A stretch of DNA of 64,000 bases from Pseudoroseomonas aestuarii (lineage in GTDB: Bacteria > Pseudomonadota > Alphaproteobacteria > Acetobacterales > Acetobacteraceae): contig NZ_JBHSCH010000005.1 in the NCBI RefSeq assembly GCF_042651065.1, forward strand, positions 67,204 to 131,203, read 5' to 3'. A program made the position numbers and the translations under genes. Below are positions 54,765 to 62,222 of the stretch, piece after piece. The notes below the pieces were generated by a model. That model was not told the DNA's origin. It was given only the letters and a program-made list of their open reading frames with translations, and did no database searches. Position 1 is the stretch's first letter. Every line of letters begins with the position of its first letter.

Positions 54765-55328
54765 GTGTTGACCCGTCGCCGCATCTTCCGCCCCGCCCCC
54801 GCACCGCGCCGCTGGCGCGGTTTCGCGCTCGGCTCCAGCCTGGCCATGCTGGTCCTGGCAATGGCCGGGCTCGGCCTTCCCGCCAACCTCTTCGGCTCCG
54901 CCCCGCGCGAGCAGGACTGGGTGGCCAGCGCCGACAGCGTGCGGGTGGTGGATGGCGACACGCTGCGCCTGGGCGAGCGCACGCTGCGCCTGGCCGGGCT
55001 GATCTCCCCCCCGCGCGGGCAGACCTGCACCACGCCCGGCGGCGTCGGCTTCGATTGCGGCGGCGCCGCGGCCGAGGCGCTGGCGCGGCTGGTGCAGCGC
55101 AGCGACATCGCCTGCCGCGTGCGCGGGCGGGACCGCTTCGGCCGGGCGCTCGGCGTGTGCGAGGCGGGCGGGTTGGAGACCAACACCGCCCTGGTGGCCG
55201 CCGCCTGGGCGCTGGCCGAGAGCGGCGCCGCCGCCCTGCAGGCCGCCGAGGCCGCGGCGCGGAGCGCCGGGCGGGGCCTCTGGTCCCACCCCGCCGGCGC
55301 GCCGGAAAGCTGGCGCGCGCGCCCCTGA
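54765..55328 (+). CDS. Staphylococcal-nuclease-like (TNase) protein, membrane-anchored or secreted
   Basis: This is a 187-residue protein if started at GTG 54765. An N-terminal basic segment and hydrophobic helix (GSSLAMLVLAMAGLGLPANL) lead to an SNase domain: VRVVDGDTLRLGERTLRLAGL, RGRDRFGRALGVCEAGG, ALVAAAWALAESG and ARSAGRGLWSHP. The arginine/aspartate set of active nucleases is partly visible (VDGDT; GRDRFGR), so catalysis is possible but not assured. The start is weakly supported: no clear ribosome site; an ATG at 54846 inside the helix is an alternative. Confidence 0.78.
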   Translation: MLTRRRIFRPAPAPRRWRGFALGSSLAMLVLAMAGLGLPANLFGSAPREQDWVASADSVRVVDGDTLRLGERTLRLAGLISPPRGQTCTTPGGVGFDCGGAAAEALARLVQRSDIACRVRGRDRFGRALGVCEAGGLETNTALVAAAWALAESGAAALQAAEAAARSAGRGLWSHPAGAPESWRARP

Positions 55329-55482
55329 ACGGCCCTTCGCCACCCGGGTTCCATCCTGCCCTCGCGGCACCAGCCATGCACCCCCCGGATGGACAAGTCC
55401 GCGGGGCGACGCCTAATCTTGCGCTGCATCATAGACGGCGCCGGCCCGACTGGCGCCGCCCCCCCGATAAGAGGACGACGCC

Positions 55483-56790
55483 ATGAGCAGCACGGCCAAA
55501 GGGTCCGTCACCGTCACGCTCGACGGATCCAACAAATCCGCCACACTGCCGCTGATCCAGGGCTCGATCGGGCCGGACGTGTTCGACATCCGCAAGCTGT
55601 ACAGCGAGCTCGGCGTCTTCACCTTCGACCCCGGCTATGGTGGCACGGCGGCCTGCGAGAGCGCCATCACCTATATCGACGGCGACCAGGGCGTCCTGCT
55701 CTACCGCGGCTACCCGATCGAGCAGCTGGCCGAGAAGTCGAACTTCCTCGAGGTCTCCTACCTGCTGCTCTACGGCGAGCTGCCGACCAAGGAGCAGCTG
55801 GCGAAGTTCGATCGCGGCGTGACGCTGCACACCATGCTGCACGAGCAGCTGCGCACCTTCTTCAACGGCTTCCGCCGCGATGCGCACCCGATGGCCATCC
55901 TGTGCGGCGTGGTCGGCGCGCTCTCCGCCTTCTACCACGACAGCCTCGACATCTCGGATGCCAAGCAGCGCGAGATCGCGGCCTACCGCCTGATCGCCAA
56001 GGTGCCGACCATCGCCGCCTGGGCCTACAAGTACTCGATCGGCCAGCCCTTCGTGTACCCGCGCAACGACCTCAGCTATGCCGAGAACTTCCTCTACATG
56101 CTGAACGCGGTGCCGGCGGAGGAGTGGAAGCCGAACCCCATCCTCTCCCGCGCCATGGACCGCATCCTGGTCCTGCACGCCGACCATGAGCAGAACGCCT
56201 CCACCTCCACGGTGCGGCTGGCCGGCTCGACGGGCGCCAACCCCTTCGCCTGCGTCGCCGCCGGCATCGCCGCGCTGTGGGGCCCCGCCCATGGCGGCGC
56301 CAACGAGGCGGTGCTCAAGATGCTGGACGAGATCGGCAGCGTCGAGAACATCCCCTCCTTCATCGAGAAGGTGAAGGACAAGAACTCCGGCGTGAAGCTG
56401 ATGGGCTTCGGGCACCGGGTCTACAAGAACTTCGACCCGCGCGCGAAGATCATGCAGGCCACCTGCCACGAGGTGCTGAGGGAGCTCGGCATCAAGGACG
56501 AGCCGCTGCTCGACCTCGCCATGGAGCTGGAGCGCATCGCGCTGTCGGACGACTACTTCGTCTCCCGCAAGCTCTACCCGAATGTCGACTTCTATTCGGG
56601 CATCATCCTGAAGGCGATGGGCATCCCGACCCACATGTTCACCGTGCTCTTCGCCGTGGCGCGCACCGTGGGCTGGGTGAGCCAGTGGAAGGAGATGATC
56701 GAGGAGCCGGGCCAGCGCATCGGCCGCCCGCGCCAGATCTACACCGGCGCCACGCAGCGCGACGTCACGCCGCTCGACAGCCGGGCCTGA
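55483..56790 (+). CDS. gltA: Citrate synthase
   Basis: This enzyme makes citrate from oxaloacetate and acetyl-CoA, the entry to the TCA cycle. It has 435 residues, the size of the type II, NADH-sensitive bacterial enzyme. Conserved features include FTFDPGYGGTAACESAITYIDG, ILHADHEQNASTSTVRLAGS with an active-site histidine, GPAHGGANEAVLKML, and GFGHRVYKNFDPRA with the second histidine and arginine. ATG 55483 follows a GAGGACGACGCC segment. It is a single gene, followed by a self-complementary GC-rich hairpin. Confidence 0.97.
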   Translation: MSSTAKGSVTVTLDGSNKSATLPLIQGSIGPDVFDIRKLYSELGVFTFDPGYGGTAACESAITYIDGDQGVLLYRGYPIEQLAEKSNFLEVSYLLLYGELPTKEQLAKFDRGVTLHTMLHEQLRTFFNGFRRDAHPMAILCGVVGALSAFYHDSLDISDAKQREIAAYRLIAKVPTIAAWAYKYSIGQPFVYPRNDLSYAENFLYMLNAVPAEEWKPNPILSRAMDRILVLHADHEQNASTSTVRLAGSTGANPFACVAAGIAALWGPAHGGANEAVLKMLDEIGSVENIPSFIEKVKDKNSGVKLMGFGHRVYKNFDPRAKIMQATCHEVLRELGIKDEPLLDLAMELERIALSDDYFVSRKLYPNVDFYSGIILKAMGIPTHMFTVLFAVARTVGWVSQWKEMIEEPGQRIGRPRQIYTGATQRDVTPLDSRA

Positions 56791-56798
56791 ACCCGGCC

Positions 56799-56820
56799 GC
56801 CCCGGGCGCGCGCCCGGGGC
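56799..56820 (+). terminator. GC-rich perfect palindrome after gltA
   Basis: The 22 bases from 56799 to 56820 are fully self-complementary and would form a nine-pair hairpin with a four-base loop. It starts nine bases past the gltA stop but has no U-tract. A second GC-rich hairpin (CGCCCCGCC with GGCGGGGCG) lies within the next 50 bases. Taken together they probably end the gltA transcript. Confidence 0.45.
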
Positions 56821-56886
56821 CCGGCAACGGACTGGAACACGCCCCGCCCGGCCCTGCCGCGGCGGGGCGCTGCATTTCCGGGCGGC

Positions 56887-57957
56887 TCAGCCGGTGCGGG
56901 CGGCGATCAGCGCCTCAGCCTCCACCGGCAGGACCGGATCGGCGCGCAGCGGCTGCAACGGCACGACGTTGCTCGGCATGACGGCGACGTAGCGGAAGGA
57001 GACCTCGCTGGTCGGCAGGAACGCGGCGCGGCACTGGCGGCGCGAGAAGTGCAGCCCCTCATCGGCCGGGTCGCGCGCATACTGGGCGCCCATGACGAAA
57101 TAGCCCCCCGGCGCGCGGCCATAGGCCCGCTGCAGCATCGTCAGCATCAGGTGCCAGCCGGTGCCGTTGCGCGTATCCCGCGCGCCGGATTCCAGGAAGT
57201 AGGTGTTGGGGCCGAAATCGATGCCCGCGAAGGCAGCCATGTCCTCGCCGCCGCCCCGCGCCACGGCGAGGAAGTTGTTCTGCCGCAGCGCCATCAGCCG
57301 CATGGCGAAGCGCAGGAAATGCCGCGCCTGCCGGAAGTCGAGCTGCTTGCGCTCCGCCAGCATGGATTTCAGCGCCTGCAGGGCGGGCCAGCGGCGCAGC
57401 GTCTCCCGCCCCTGCCGGATCTCCACCGCCAGGTCGGCGAACTGCTCCTGCGCCCGCTTGGCGTTGCGCCGGGCATTGCTGCTGAGGCCGCGCAGATAGG
57501 CCTCCCAGCTGCTCCATTCCCGGAACGAGACCGCATGCACGGTGATGGGCTCGACCGCGGTGACGGTGACGCCGGGGATCGCGGCCAGATCGGCCTCGCG
57601 CGGCGCTTCGAGGCTCCATTGCGAGCCATAATGATACTCGCCCGCCCCGAGCCGGCCGAGCACCGCCTGCATCGCCTCGGACCACAGCTGCTGCTCCTCG
57701 GGCAGCAATTGCAGGCTATCGGCGAAGACCCGCCGCCGCAGGCTGATGCCCACGGCACACTGGCCGATCTTCCGCCGCTCGCCACCACGCACCGCGTGGA
57801 TCTCGAGCAGGCGGAGCCGGTAAGGCAGGTGATGATCGAGCTGCCAGAGGGCCAGAGCCCCGTGCGCGCAGCGAAACGAAGCTCCGCAACGCTGCGCAAA
57901 GCGGTCCCATTCCGCCACGCCGGCGGCGCAATCGGAGATGACGAGGTTTGTCGACAT
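56887..57957 (-). CDS. FemAB/GNAT-like (BioF2-type) acetyltransferase domain protein
   Basis: This is a 356-residue protein. The central part (SNARRNAKRAQEQFADLAVEIRQG, LKSMLAERKQLDFR, NNFLAVARGGGEDMAAFAGIDF, GTGWHLMLTMLQRAYG) fits the GNAT/FemAB fold that transfers acyl or aminoacyl groups, often in cell-wall or exopolysaccharide synthesis. I do not recognise a specific function. ATG 57957 is chosen; the frame is open for 28 more codons to 58041 through AT-rich DNA that looks non-coding. Stand-alone gene between gltA and tRNA-Glu. Confidence 0.7.
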   Translation of the reverse strand: MSTNLVISDCAAGVAEWDRFAQRCGASFRCAHGALALWQLDHHLPYRLRLLEIHAVRGGERRKIGQCAVGISLRRRVFADSLQLLPEEQQLWSEAMQAVLGRLGAGEYHYGSQWSLEAPREADLAAIPGVTVTAVEPITVHAVSFREWSSWEAYLRGLSSNARRNAKRAQEQFADLAVEIRQGRETLRRWPALQALKSMLAERKQLDFRQARHFLRFAMRLMALRQNNFLAVARGGGEDMAAFAGIDFGPNTYFLESGARDTRNGTGWHLMLTMLQRAYGRAPGGYFVMGAQYARDPADEGLHFSRRQCRAAFLPTSEVSFRYVAVMPSNVVPLQPLRADPVLPVEAEALIAARTG

Positions 57958-58383
57958 GGACGGAGAGCTGCCGTGCTTTTTGTGGATGCACCCACCGGGG
58001 CGGCAGGAGCAGCGCAGCATATCATCGCAAAATTTCGACAAATTCAGTTAATTGGTGAATTCTCATCCACGGATCATGTCTGAGACTCATTGCGCAGCAA
58101 GGTGCTCGAGCTTGTGATCCGGGTTATCCGGTTAAGCGTCCGTAACAGAGCTGTTGCGCAGGCCCCGTCTCCGCTTGGCGGGGGCCGTGTGCGCGCGCCG
58201 CCTTGAGCAGCCAGCGCAGGCCACGGGGCGTTTACGGCAGCGCCCGAAGGTCCGCCGAACGGCCTGCCCGGCAGCCGCGGCCATGCCGCAGGCATATGCC
58301 TCCGGCCAGGCACGGCAGCCATCGGCGGAGGATCGTTTGGGAGGATGTACAGACGCCCAGACTGGGCCAGGGCTGCAAAGCCT
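57958..58383. other. 426-base intergenic stretch with an AT-rich island
   Basis: No gene was recognised. Bases about 58020-58080 are markedly AT-richer than the rest of the window (containing AATTTCGACAAATTCAGTTA), which is where the promoter of the FemAB-like gene on the minus strand should lie. The part from 58080 to 58383 is ordinary GC-rich DNA with a direct repeat ATCCGG(GTT)ATCCGG at about 58117 and nothing else distinct. Confidence 0.6.
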
Positions 58384-58459
58384 TGGCGTCCCCTAGGGGA
58401 TTCGAACCCCTGTTACCGCCGTGAGAGGGCGGTGTCCTAGGCCTCTAGACGAAGGGGAC
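58384..58459 (-). tRNA. tRNA-Glu (CTC)
   Basis: Minus-strand cloverleaf of 76 bases. The acceptor GTCCCCT pairs with AGGGGAC, the anticodon loop is CTCTCAC (anticodon CTC) on stem CCGCC/GGCGG, and the T-loop is TTCGAAT. CCA is encoded (58386-58384). Confidence 0.95.
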
Positions 58460-58483
58460 TGGAGGCGTCGTGTGAGGGGGCTT

Positions 58484-58708
58484 CTATCGGGTGGTGCGGC
58501 CTCGATCAAGAGGCCGAAGTTCCATTTCCGCATCCGGAACGCTTTTTTCCCGTGCCACCGCCTTGGCGGCGGGATGCCGCCCATCGCGGCAGGCCTGGCT
58601 GCAGAAGCGCACCTCATCCCACACCCGCGCCCACTTCCGGCGCCAGGCGAAAGGCCGGCCGCAGCCGGCGCAGGGCTTCTGCGGCAGGTTCGGCTTCTGG
58701 TGCGGCAT
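58484..58708 (-). CDS. DUF2256 zinc-ribbon-like small protein
   Basis: This is a 74-residue protein that begins MPHQKPNLPQKPCAGCGRPF and continues with WRRKWARVWDEVRFCSQACR. The two CxxC-type pairs suggest one bound zinc. It matches the DUF2256 family, small proteins of unknown function often next to photolyase or tRNA-related genes in other genomes. GGAGGAGGAGG precedes ATG 58708, a very strong ribosome site. Confidence 0.83.
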   Translation of the reverse strand: MPHQKPNLPQKPCAGCGRPFAWRRKWARVWDEVRFCSQACRDGRHPAAKAVAREKSVPDAEMELRPLDRGRTTR

Positions 58709-58734
58709 CGGCCTCCTCCTCCGGCAGCCCGGGC

Positions 58735-59040
58735 TCACTCGCCCAGGCGGATCTCCCCGGCCACGCGCCCGCCCCGCGGATCGACCAGCAGGATCCGCGC
58801 GCCATCGGGCCGCTCCACCCACACGGCCAGCCGGCCATCCAGCACGGCGATCTGGCCGATCCGCGAACCAGGCGGCTGGCGCAGGGCGAGATCCGTGCTA
58901 ACCCCGCTGGCGATCCCGTTGGCGACCCCGCCGGCGGCGCTGTTCATCCGCTGCACCAACGCCACCACCAGCGCCACCGTGGCGACGATGATCATCACCC
59001 CCATCACCACCACAAGAATCTTGAGCCCGCGCACCGACAC
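58735..59040 (-). CDS. DUF6476-type small membrane protein
   Basis: This is a protein of about 101 residues with one N-terminal membrane helix (LKILVVVMGVMIIVATVALVVALV) and a short beta-rich tail (RIGQIAVLDGRLAVWVERPDGARILLVDPRGG). It fits the DUF6476 family, found beside rluD in alphaproteobacteria. The start is not certain: GTG at 59040 or 59034 follow a GGGGGG stretch; an ATG at 59073 is also in frame but would overlap the rluD start codon on the other strand. Function unknown. Confidence 0.72.
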   Translation of the reverse strand: MSVRGLKILVVVMGVMIIVATVALVVALVQRMNSAAGGVANGIASGVSTDLALRQPPGSRIGQIAVLDGRLAVWVERPDGARILLVDPRGGRVAGEIRLGE

Positions 59041-59071
59041 CCCCCGCACCGAAACGGCCGAGCCCGGCCCC

Positions 59072-60046
59072 ATGCCGGACGGCCCCCATGACATACTCGC
59101 CGGCCCCGGCGATGCGGGCAGCCGCGCCGACCGGTTCCTGGCCGGCGCGATAGGCACGTTGTCCCGCTCCCGCGTCAAGGCGCTGATGGAGGCGGGGCAT
59201 GTGACGCGCGACGGCGCGCCGCTGACCGACCCGTCCGAGGCGGTGCGGCCCGGCGCGCTGTACCGCGTAGCGCCGCCCGCGGCCCTGCCGGCCACGCCGC
59301 TGGCCCAGGACATTCCCCTGACCATCCTGTTCGAGGATGCCCACCTGATCGTGCTGGACAAGCCGGCGGGGCTGGTGGTGCACCCTGCCCCCGGCAACCA
59401 GGACGGCACGCTGGTGAACGCCCTGCTCGCCCATGCGGGCGAGGAGCTGACCGGCATCGGCGGCGAGAGGCGGCCCGGCATCGTCCACCGGCTGGACAAG
59501 GACACCTCCGGGGTGATGGTGGTGGCGAAGAGCGCGGTGGCGCACCAGATCCTCTCCGAGGCCTTCGCCAACCGCGACCTGGAGCGGTCCTACCTGGCGC
59601 TGGCCTGGGGCGTGCCCGCGAAGCGGCAGGGGGAGATCGAGGCGCCGGTCGGCCGCCACCCGACCGACCGCAAGCGCATGGCCGTGGTGAGCCGGGGCGG
59701 CAAGCCGGCGCTGACACGCTTCGTGACGGAACGTGCCTGGGGCAGTGCCTGCGCCCTGCTGCGCTGCCGACTCGCCACGGGCCGGACCCACCAGATCCGT
59801 GTGCACCTGTCGCATATCGGCCATCCGCTGGTGGGGGATCCGGTCTATCTGCGGCGCCTGCCGGCCGCCGCGAAGGGTCTGCCGGACGCGGCGCGGGACA
59901 CGCTGCTGGCCTTTCCGCGGCAGGCGCTACACGCTGAAACCCTTGGCTTTAACCATCCCGTAACCGGCGCTGCGCTAAGGTTCTCCGCGCCCTTGCCGCC
60001 CGACATGCAGGCCCTTCTCACATTGCTGGACGGTAACCCGGCGTAA
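59072..60046 (+). CDS. rluD: RluA-family 23S rRNA pseudouridine synthase
   Basis: This enzyme makes pseudouridines in 23S rRNA (helix 69 for RluD). It has 324 residues. An N-terminal S4-like RNA-binding domain (RADRFLAGAIGTLSRSRVKALMEAG) is followed by the catalytic domain with GIVHRLDKDTSGVMVVAKS, which holds the catalytic aspartate, and RLATGRTHQIRVHLSHIGHPLVGD. It is located upstream of rpoH, the usual alphaproteobacterial order. A clear terminator follows, so rpoH has its own promoter. Confidence 0.93.
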   Translation: MPDGPHDILAGPGDAGSRADRFLAGAIGTLSRSRVKALMEAGHVTRDGAPLTDPSEAVRPGALYRVAPPAALPATPLAQDIPLTILFEDAHLIVLDKPAGLVVHPAPGNQDGTLVNALLAHAGEELTGIGGERRPGIVHRLDKDTSGVMVVAKSAVAHQILSEAFANRDLERSYLALAWGVPAKRQGEIEAPVGRHPTDRKRMAVVSRGGKPALTRFVTERAWGSACALLRCRLATGRTHQIRVHLSHIGHPLVGDPVYLRRLPAAAKGLPDAARDTLLAFPRQALHAETLGFNHPVTGAALRFSAPLPPDMQALLTLLDGNPA

Positions 60047-60048
60047 CC

Positions 60049-60075
60049 CGACTATTACAGTCGGGATTTTCTTGC
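60049..60075 (+). terminator. Intrinsic terminator after rluD
   Basis: CCCGACT (60049-60055) and AGTCGGG (60061-60067) form a seven-pair stem around ATTAC, followed by ATTTTCTT. It begins two bases past the rluD stop codon. Confidence 0.8.
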
Positions 60076-60266
60076 GCAACCCGGCCAACAAGAGTAGCGT
60101 TCACCTGTCGCCAACGCCGGGTGCCACCACCAAGGCGCGGCCGTCGGAACCGTCCTTATTCTTGTGACCCCTGGACGGGTCGGCGCGTCAGGGCTTGCGC
60201 GGGGACGACCGGACCTATCGCCCGGAGCTCGCCGTCACAGGGGCTCCCGGCCGGTGCAGGAGGCAG

Positions 60267-61160
60267 ATGCTGACCATGGCTTCCACTTCAATGATCCCTA
60301 TTGCTCCTGAGGGCAATCTTTCCCGCTACCTCCAGGAGATCCGCAAATTCCCCATGCTTTCGCCGGAGGAGGAATTCCGCCTGGCGAAGGAGTGGAAGGA
60401 CAATGGCGACCAGCAGGCCGCGCATCGTCTTGTCACCTCGCATCTGCGCCTCGTGGCGAAGATCGCCATGGGCTATCGTGGCTACGGCCTGCCCGTCGGT
60501 GAGCTGATCAGCGAGGGCAATGTCGGCATGATGCAGGCTGTCCGCCGCTTCGATCCCGACCGTGGCTTCCGCTTGGCCACCTATGCCATGTGGTGGATCC
60601 GTGCCGCGATCCAAGAGTACATCCTGCATTCGTGGTCGCTCGTGAAGATGGGCACCACGGCCGCGCAGAAGAAGCTGTTCTTCAACCTGCGCCGCCTGAA
60701 GGGCCAGATGGCCGCCTTGGAAGAGGGCGACCTGCAGCCGGAGCAGGTGGAGAAGATCGCCCGCGTGCTGCAGGTTCCCGAGCAGGACGTGGTGTCGATG
60801 AACCGGCGCCTGGCCTCGCCCGACAATTCGCTGAATGCCCCGGTGCGGGCCGACAGCGAGGGTGAGTGGCAGGATTGGCTGGTCGATGAGAGCGAGAGCC
60901 AGGAATCCGAGATCGCCGAGCGGCAGGACATGTCCAACCGCCGCGAGCTTCTCGGTGAGGCTCTGAAGACGCTCAACGAGCGCGAGCGCCATATCCTGAT
61001 CGAGCGCCGCCTCAAGGACGAGCCGACCACGCTCGAGGAGCTGTCGCAGCAGTACAACATCTCGCGCGAGCGGGTGCGGCAGATCGAGGTGCGCGCCTTC
61101 GAGAAGCTCCAGAAGAGCATGAAGACGCAGATCATGGAACGCCGCCTGACGGCCGAGTGA
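60267..61160 (+). CDS. rpoH: RNA polymerase heat-shock sigma factor RpoH (sigma 32)
   Basis: This sigma factor directs transcription of heat-shock genes. It has 297 residues. Region 2 is seen in LVTSHLRLVAKIAMGYRGYG, EGNVGMMQAVRRFDPDRGFR and TYAMWWIRAAIQEYILHSWSLVK, the RpoH box in QKKLFFNLRRLK, and region 4 in ERERHILIERRLKDEPTTLEELSQQYNISRERVRQIEVRAFEK. ATG 60267 is preceded by AGGAGG at three-base spacing; a second ATG lies nine bases on. The 190 bases after the rluD terminator form the leader/promoter region; a TTGCGC-N17-TAGCGT pair at about 60074 is a possible promoter. Its targets may include the lon and clp genes in this window. Confidence 0.97.
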   Translation: MLTMASTSMIPIAPEGNLSRYLQEIRKFPMLSPEEEFRLAKEWKDNGDQQAAHRLVTSHLRLVAKIAMGYRGYGLPVGELISEGNVGMMQAVRRFDPDRGFRLATYAMWWIRAAIQEYILHSWSLVKMGTTAAQKKLFFNLRRLKGQMAALEEGDLQPEQVEKIARVLQVPEQDVVSMNRRLASPDNSLNAPVRADSEGEWQDWLVDESESQESEIAERQDMSNRRELLGEALKTLNERERHILIERRLKDEPTTLEELSQQYNISRERVRQIEVRAFEKLQKSMKTQIMERRLTAE

Positions 61161-61164
61161 GAAC

Positions 61165-61189
61165 CAGGGGAAGCAGGCCTTCCCCTGGA
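61165..61189 (+). terminator. Hairpin after rpoH
   Basis: CCAGGGGAAG and CTTCCCCTGG form a perfect ten-pair stem around CAGGC, five bases past the rpoH stop. It is followed by AACCCGTCTCCC, without a proper U-tract. Confidence 0.6.
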
Positions 61190-61261
61190 ACCCGTCTCCC
61201 TCTCTCGCACGGCAGTTCCGGGGCGCCACTGGCGCCCCGAAGCGTTTCAGGTGGAGACGTT

Positions 61262-61615
61262 TCAGGCGAGCGGGTCGTGGCCCCAGTTCATCAGGCTATG
61301 GCGCCAGCGCGTGTCCGCCACATCGCCCTTCGGGCGCTGCTTGCCATGGCGGTGGACGTAGCCGATGACCTTGCGCATGTCGGCCAGGTCTTCCTCCGAC
61401 AGATCCGCCTGCCTGCGCGCCTTGATCTCCAGGATGCGCTGGCCCATCCGGTGGCCCACCGCCTCCCCCTGCCCCTTACCGGTGACCTTCTCGCCCTCCG
61501 GCGTCATGCCGACGCTCTGGCTTTCCTCGCTGCCAAGCCATTCGCGCAGCGCGGCGGGCGCCATGTTCACCACCTTGCGGAATTCCGCGATGGTCTCGTC
61601 GCGGTCGCCGCTCAT
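61262..61615 (-). CDS. DUF3140 protein
   Basis: This is a 117-residue soluble protein that matches the DUF3140 family (EFRKVVNMAPAALREWLGSEES, VGHRMGQRILEIKARRQADLSEEDLADMRKVIGYVHRH, and the end TRWRHSLMNWGHDP). Some members are annotated as DNA-binding, but no function is established. ATG 61615 overlaps the stop of the DUF5872 gene (ATGA), so the two are co-translated. Confidence 0.83.
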   Translation of the reverse strand: MSGDRDETIAEFRKVVNMAPAALREWLGSEESQSVGMTPEGEKVTGKGQGEAVGHRMGQRILEIKARRQADLSEEDLADMRKVIGYVHRHGKQRPKGDVADTRWRHSLMNWGHDPLA

Positions 61616-62118
61616 GCGTGCTTCTCCAGGGCTTCCTGAAGCTGCGCCTTGGTCATGCGGGAGCGGCCGCGGATGTCGCGGCGGCGCGCCTCCTGCATCA
61701 GCGTCTCGCGCGTGGGGGCGTCGCTGGCACGGGCGCGGGCGGCCTTGCGCGCCACATCCGGCGGCTGGGCGCTGAACTGGCGGCCCTTGCGCGTATCCGC
61801 CCGCTTCTTCGCGGTGCTGCGGTCGTATTCACCCTTGCTGAGGGTCTCGCGCGCCTTGCGCGGAAGGTAGCGCTCCCCCGTCTCGGCGCTCTTCGCGCCG
61901 GAGCGGGTGCCCCAATCCTCGTCCTGCCACTGCTTCAGATGGTTGTCGGCGCTCCTGGCGCCTTTGTAGCCGCCGCCCGCCGCCTTGTACTCGGCGGTGG
62001 CGCGCTGCGCCTTGCGCGCGGACCACTGGCCGGGCCTGCCGCCCTTGTCCTCGCGCGTGACCCTGGCCTTGACCGTCTCCCACAGTTCGGGATCGGTCTT
62101 CCGGGCGGTGCCGGCCAT
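61612..62118 (-). CDS. DUF5872 / Rho-N-like basic protein
   Basis: This is a 168-residue, strongly basic protein (many Lys and Arg). The first 100 residues fit DUF5872 (TDPELWETVKARVTREDKGG, PGQWSARKAQRATAEYKAAGG, SADNHLKQWQDEDWGTRSG, GERYLPRKARETLSKGEYD). The last 30 residues (TLMQEARRRDIRGRSRMTKA) resemble a SAP or Rho N-terminal nucleic-acid-binding helix-turn-helix. A role with DNA or RNA is likely, by inference. ATG 62118 gives the family start; it is the first gene of a two-gene unit with DUF3140. Confidence 0.8.
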   Translation of the reverse strand: MAGTARKTDPELWETVKARVTREDKGGRPGQWSARKAQRATAEYKAAGGGYKGARSADNHLKQWQDEDWGTRSGAKSAETGERYLPRKARETLSKGEYDRSTAKKRADTRKGRQFSAQPPDVARKAARARASDAPTRETLMQEARRRDIRGRSRMTKAQLQEALEKHA

Positions 62119-62191
62119 GCCTGCCTCCATGAAGGGATGGCAGGAAAACGGCCGGTCACCGGTTCCGGTTGCCCCGCTGCAGGCAGGGGGC

Positions 62192-62214
62192 GCCAGGGGG
62201 CGGCGCCCCCTGGC
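62192..62214 (-). terminator. Hairpin after purA
   Basis: GCCAGGGGGC and GCCCCCTGGC form a perfect ten-pair stem with a three-base loop, nine bases past the purA stop on the minus strand. There is no U-tract. Confidence 0.5.
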
Positions 62215-62222
62215 CCGTCGCC

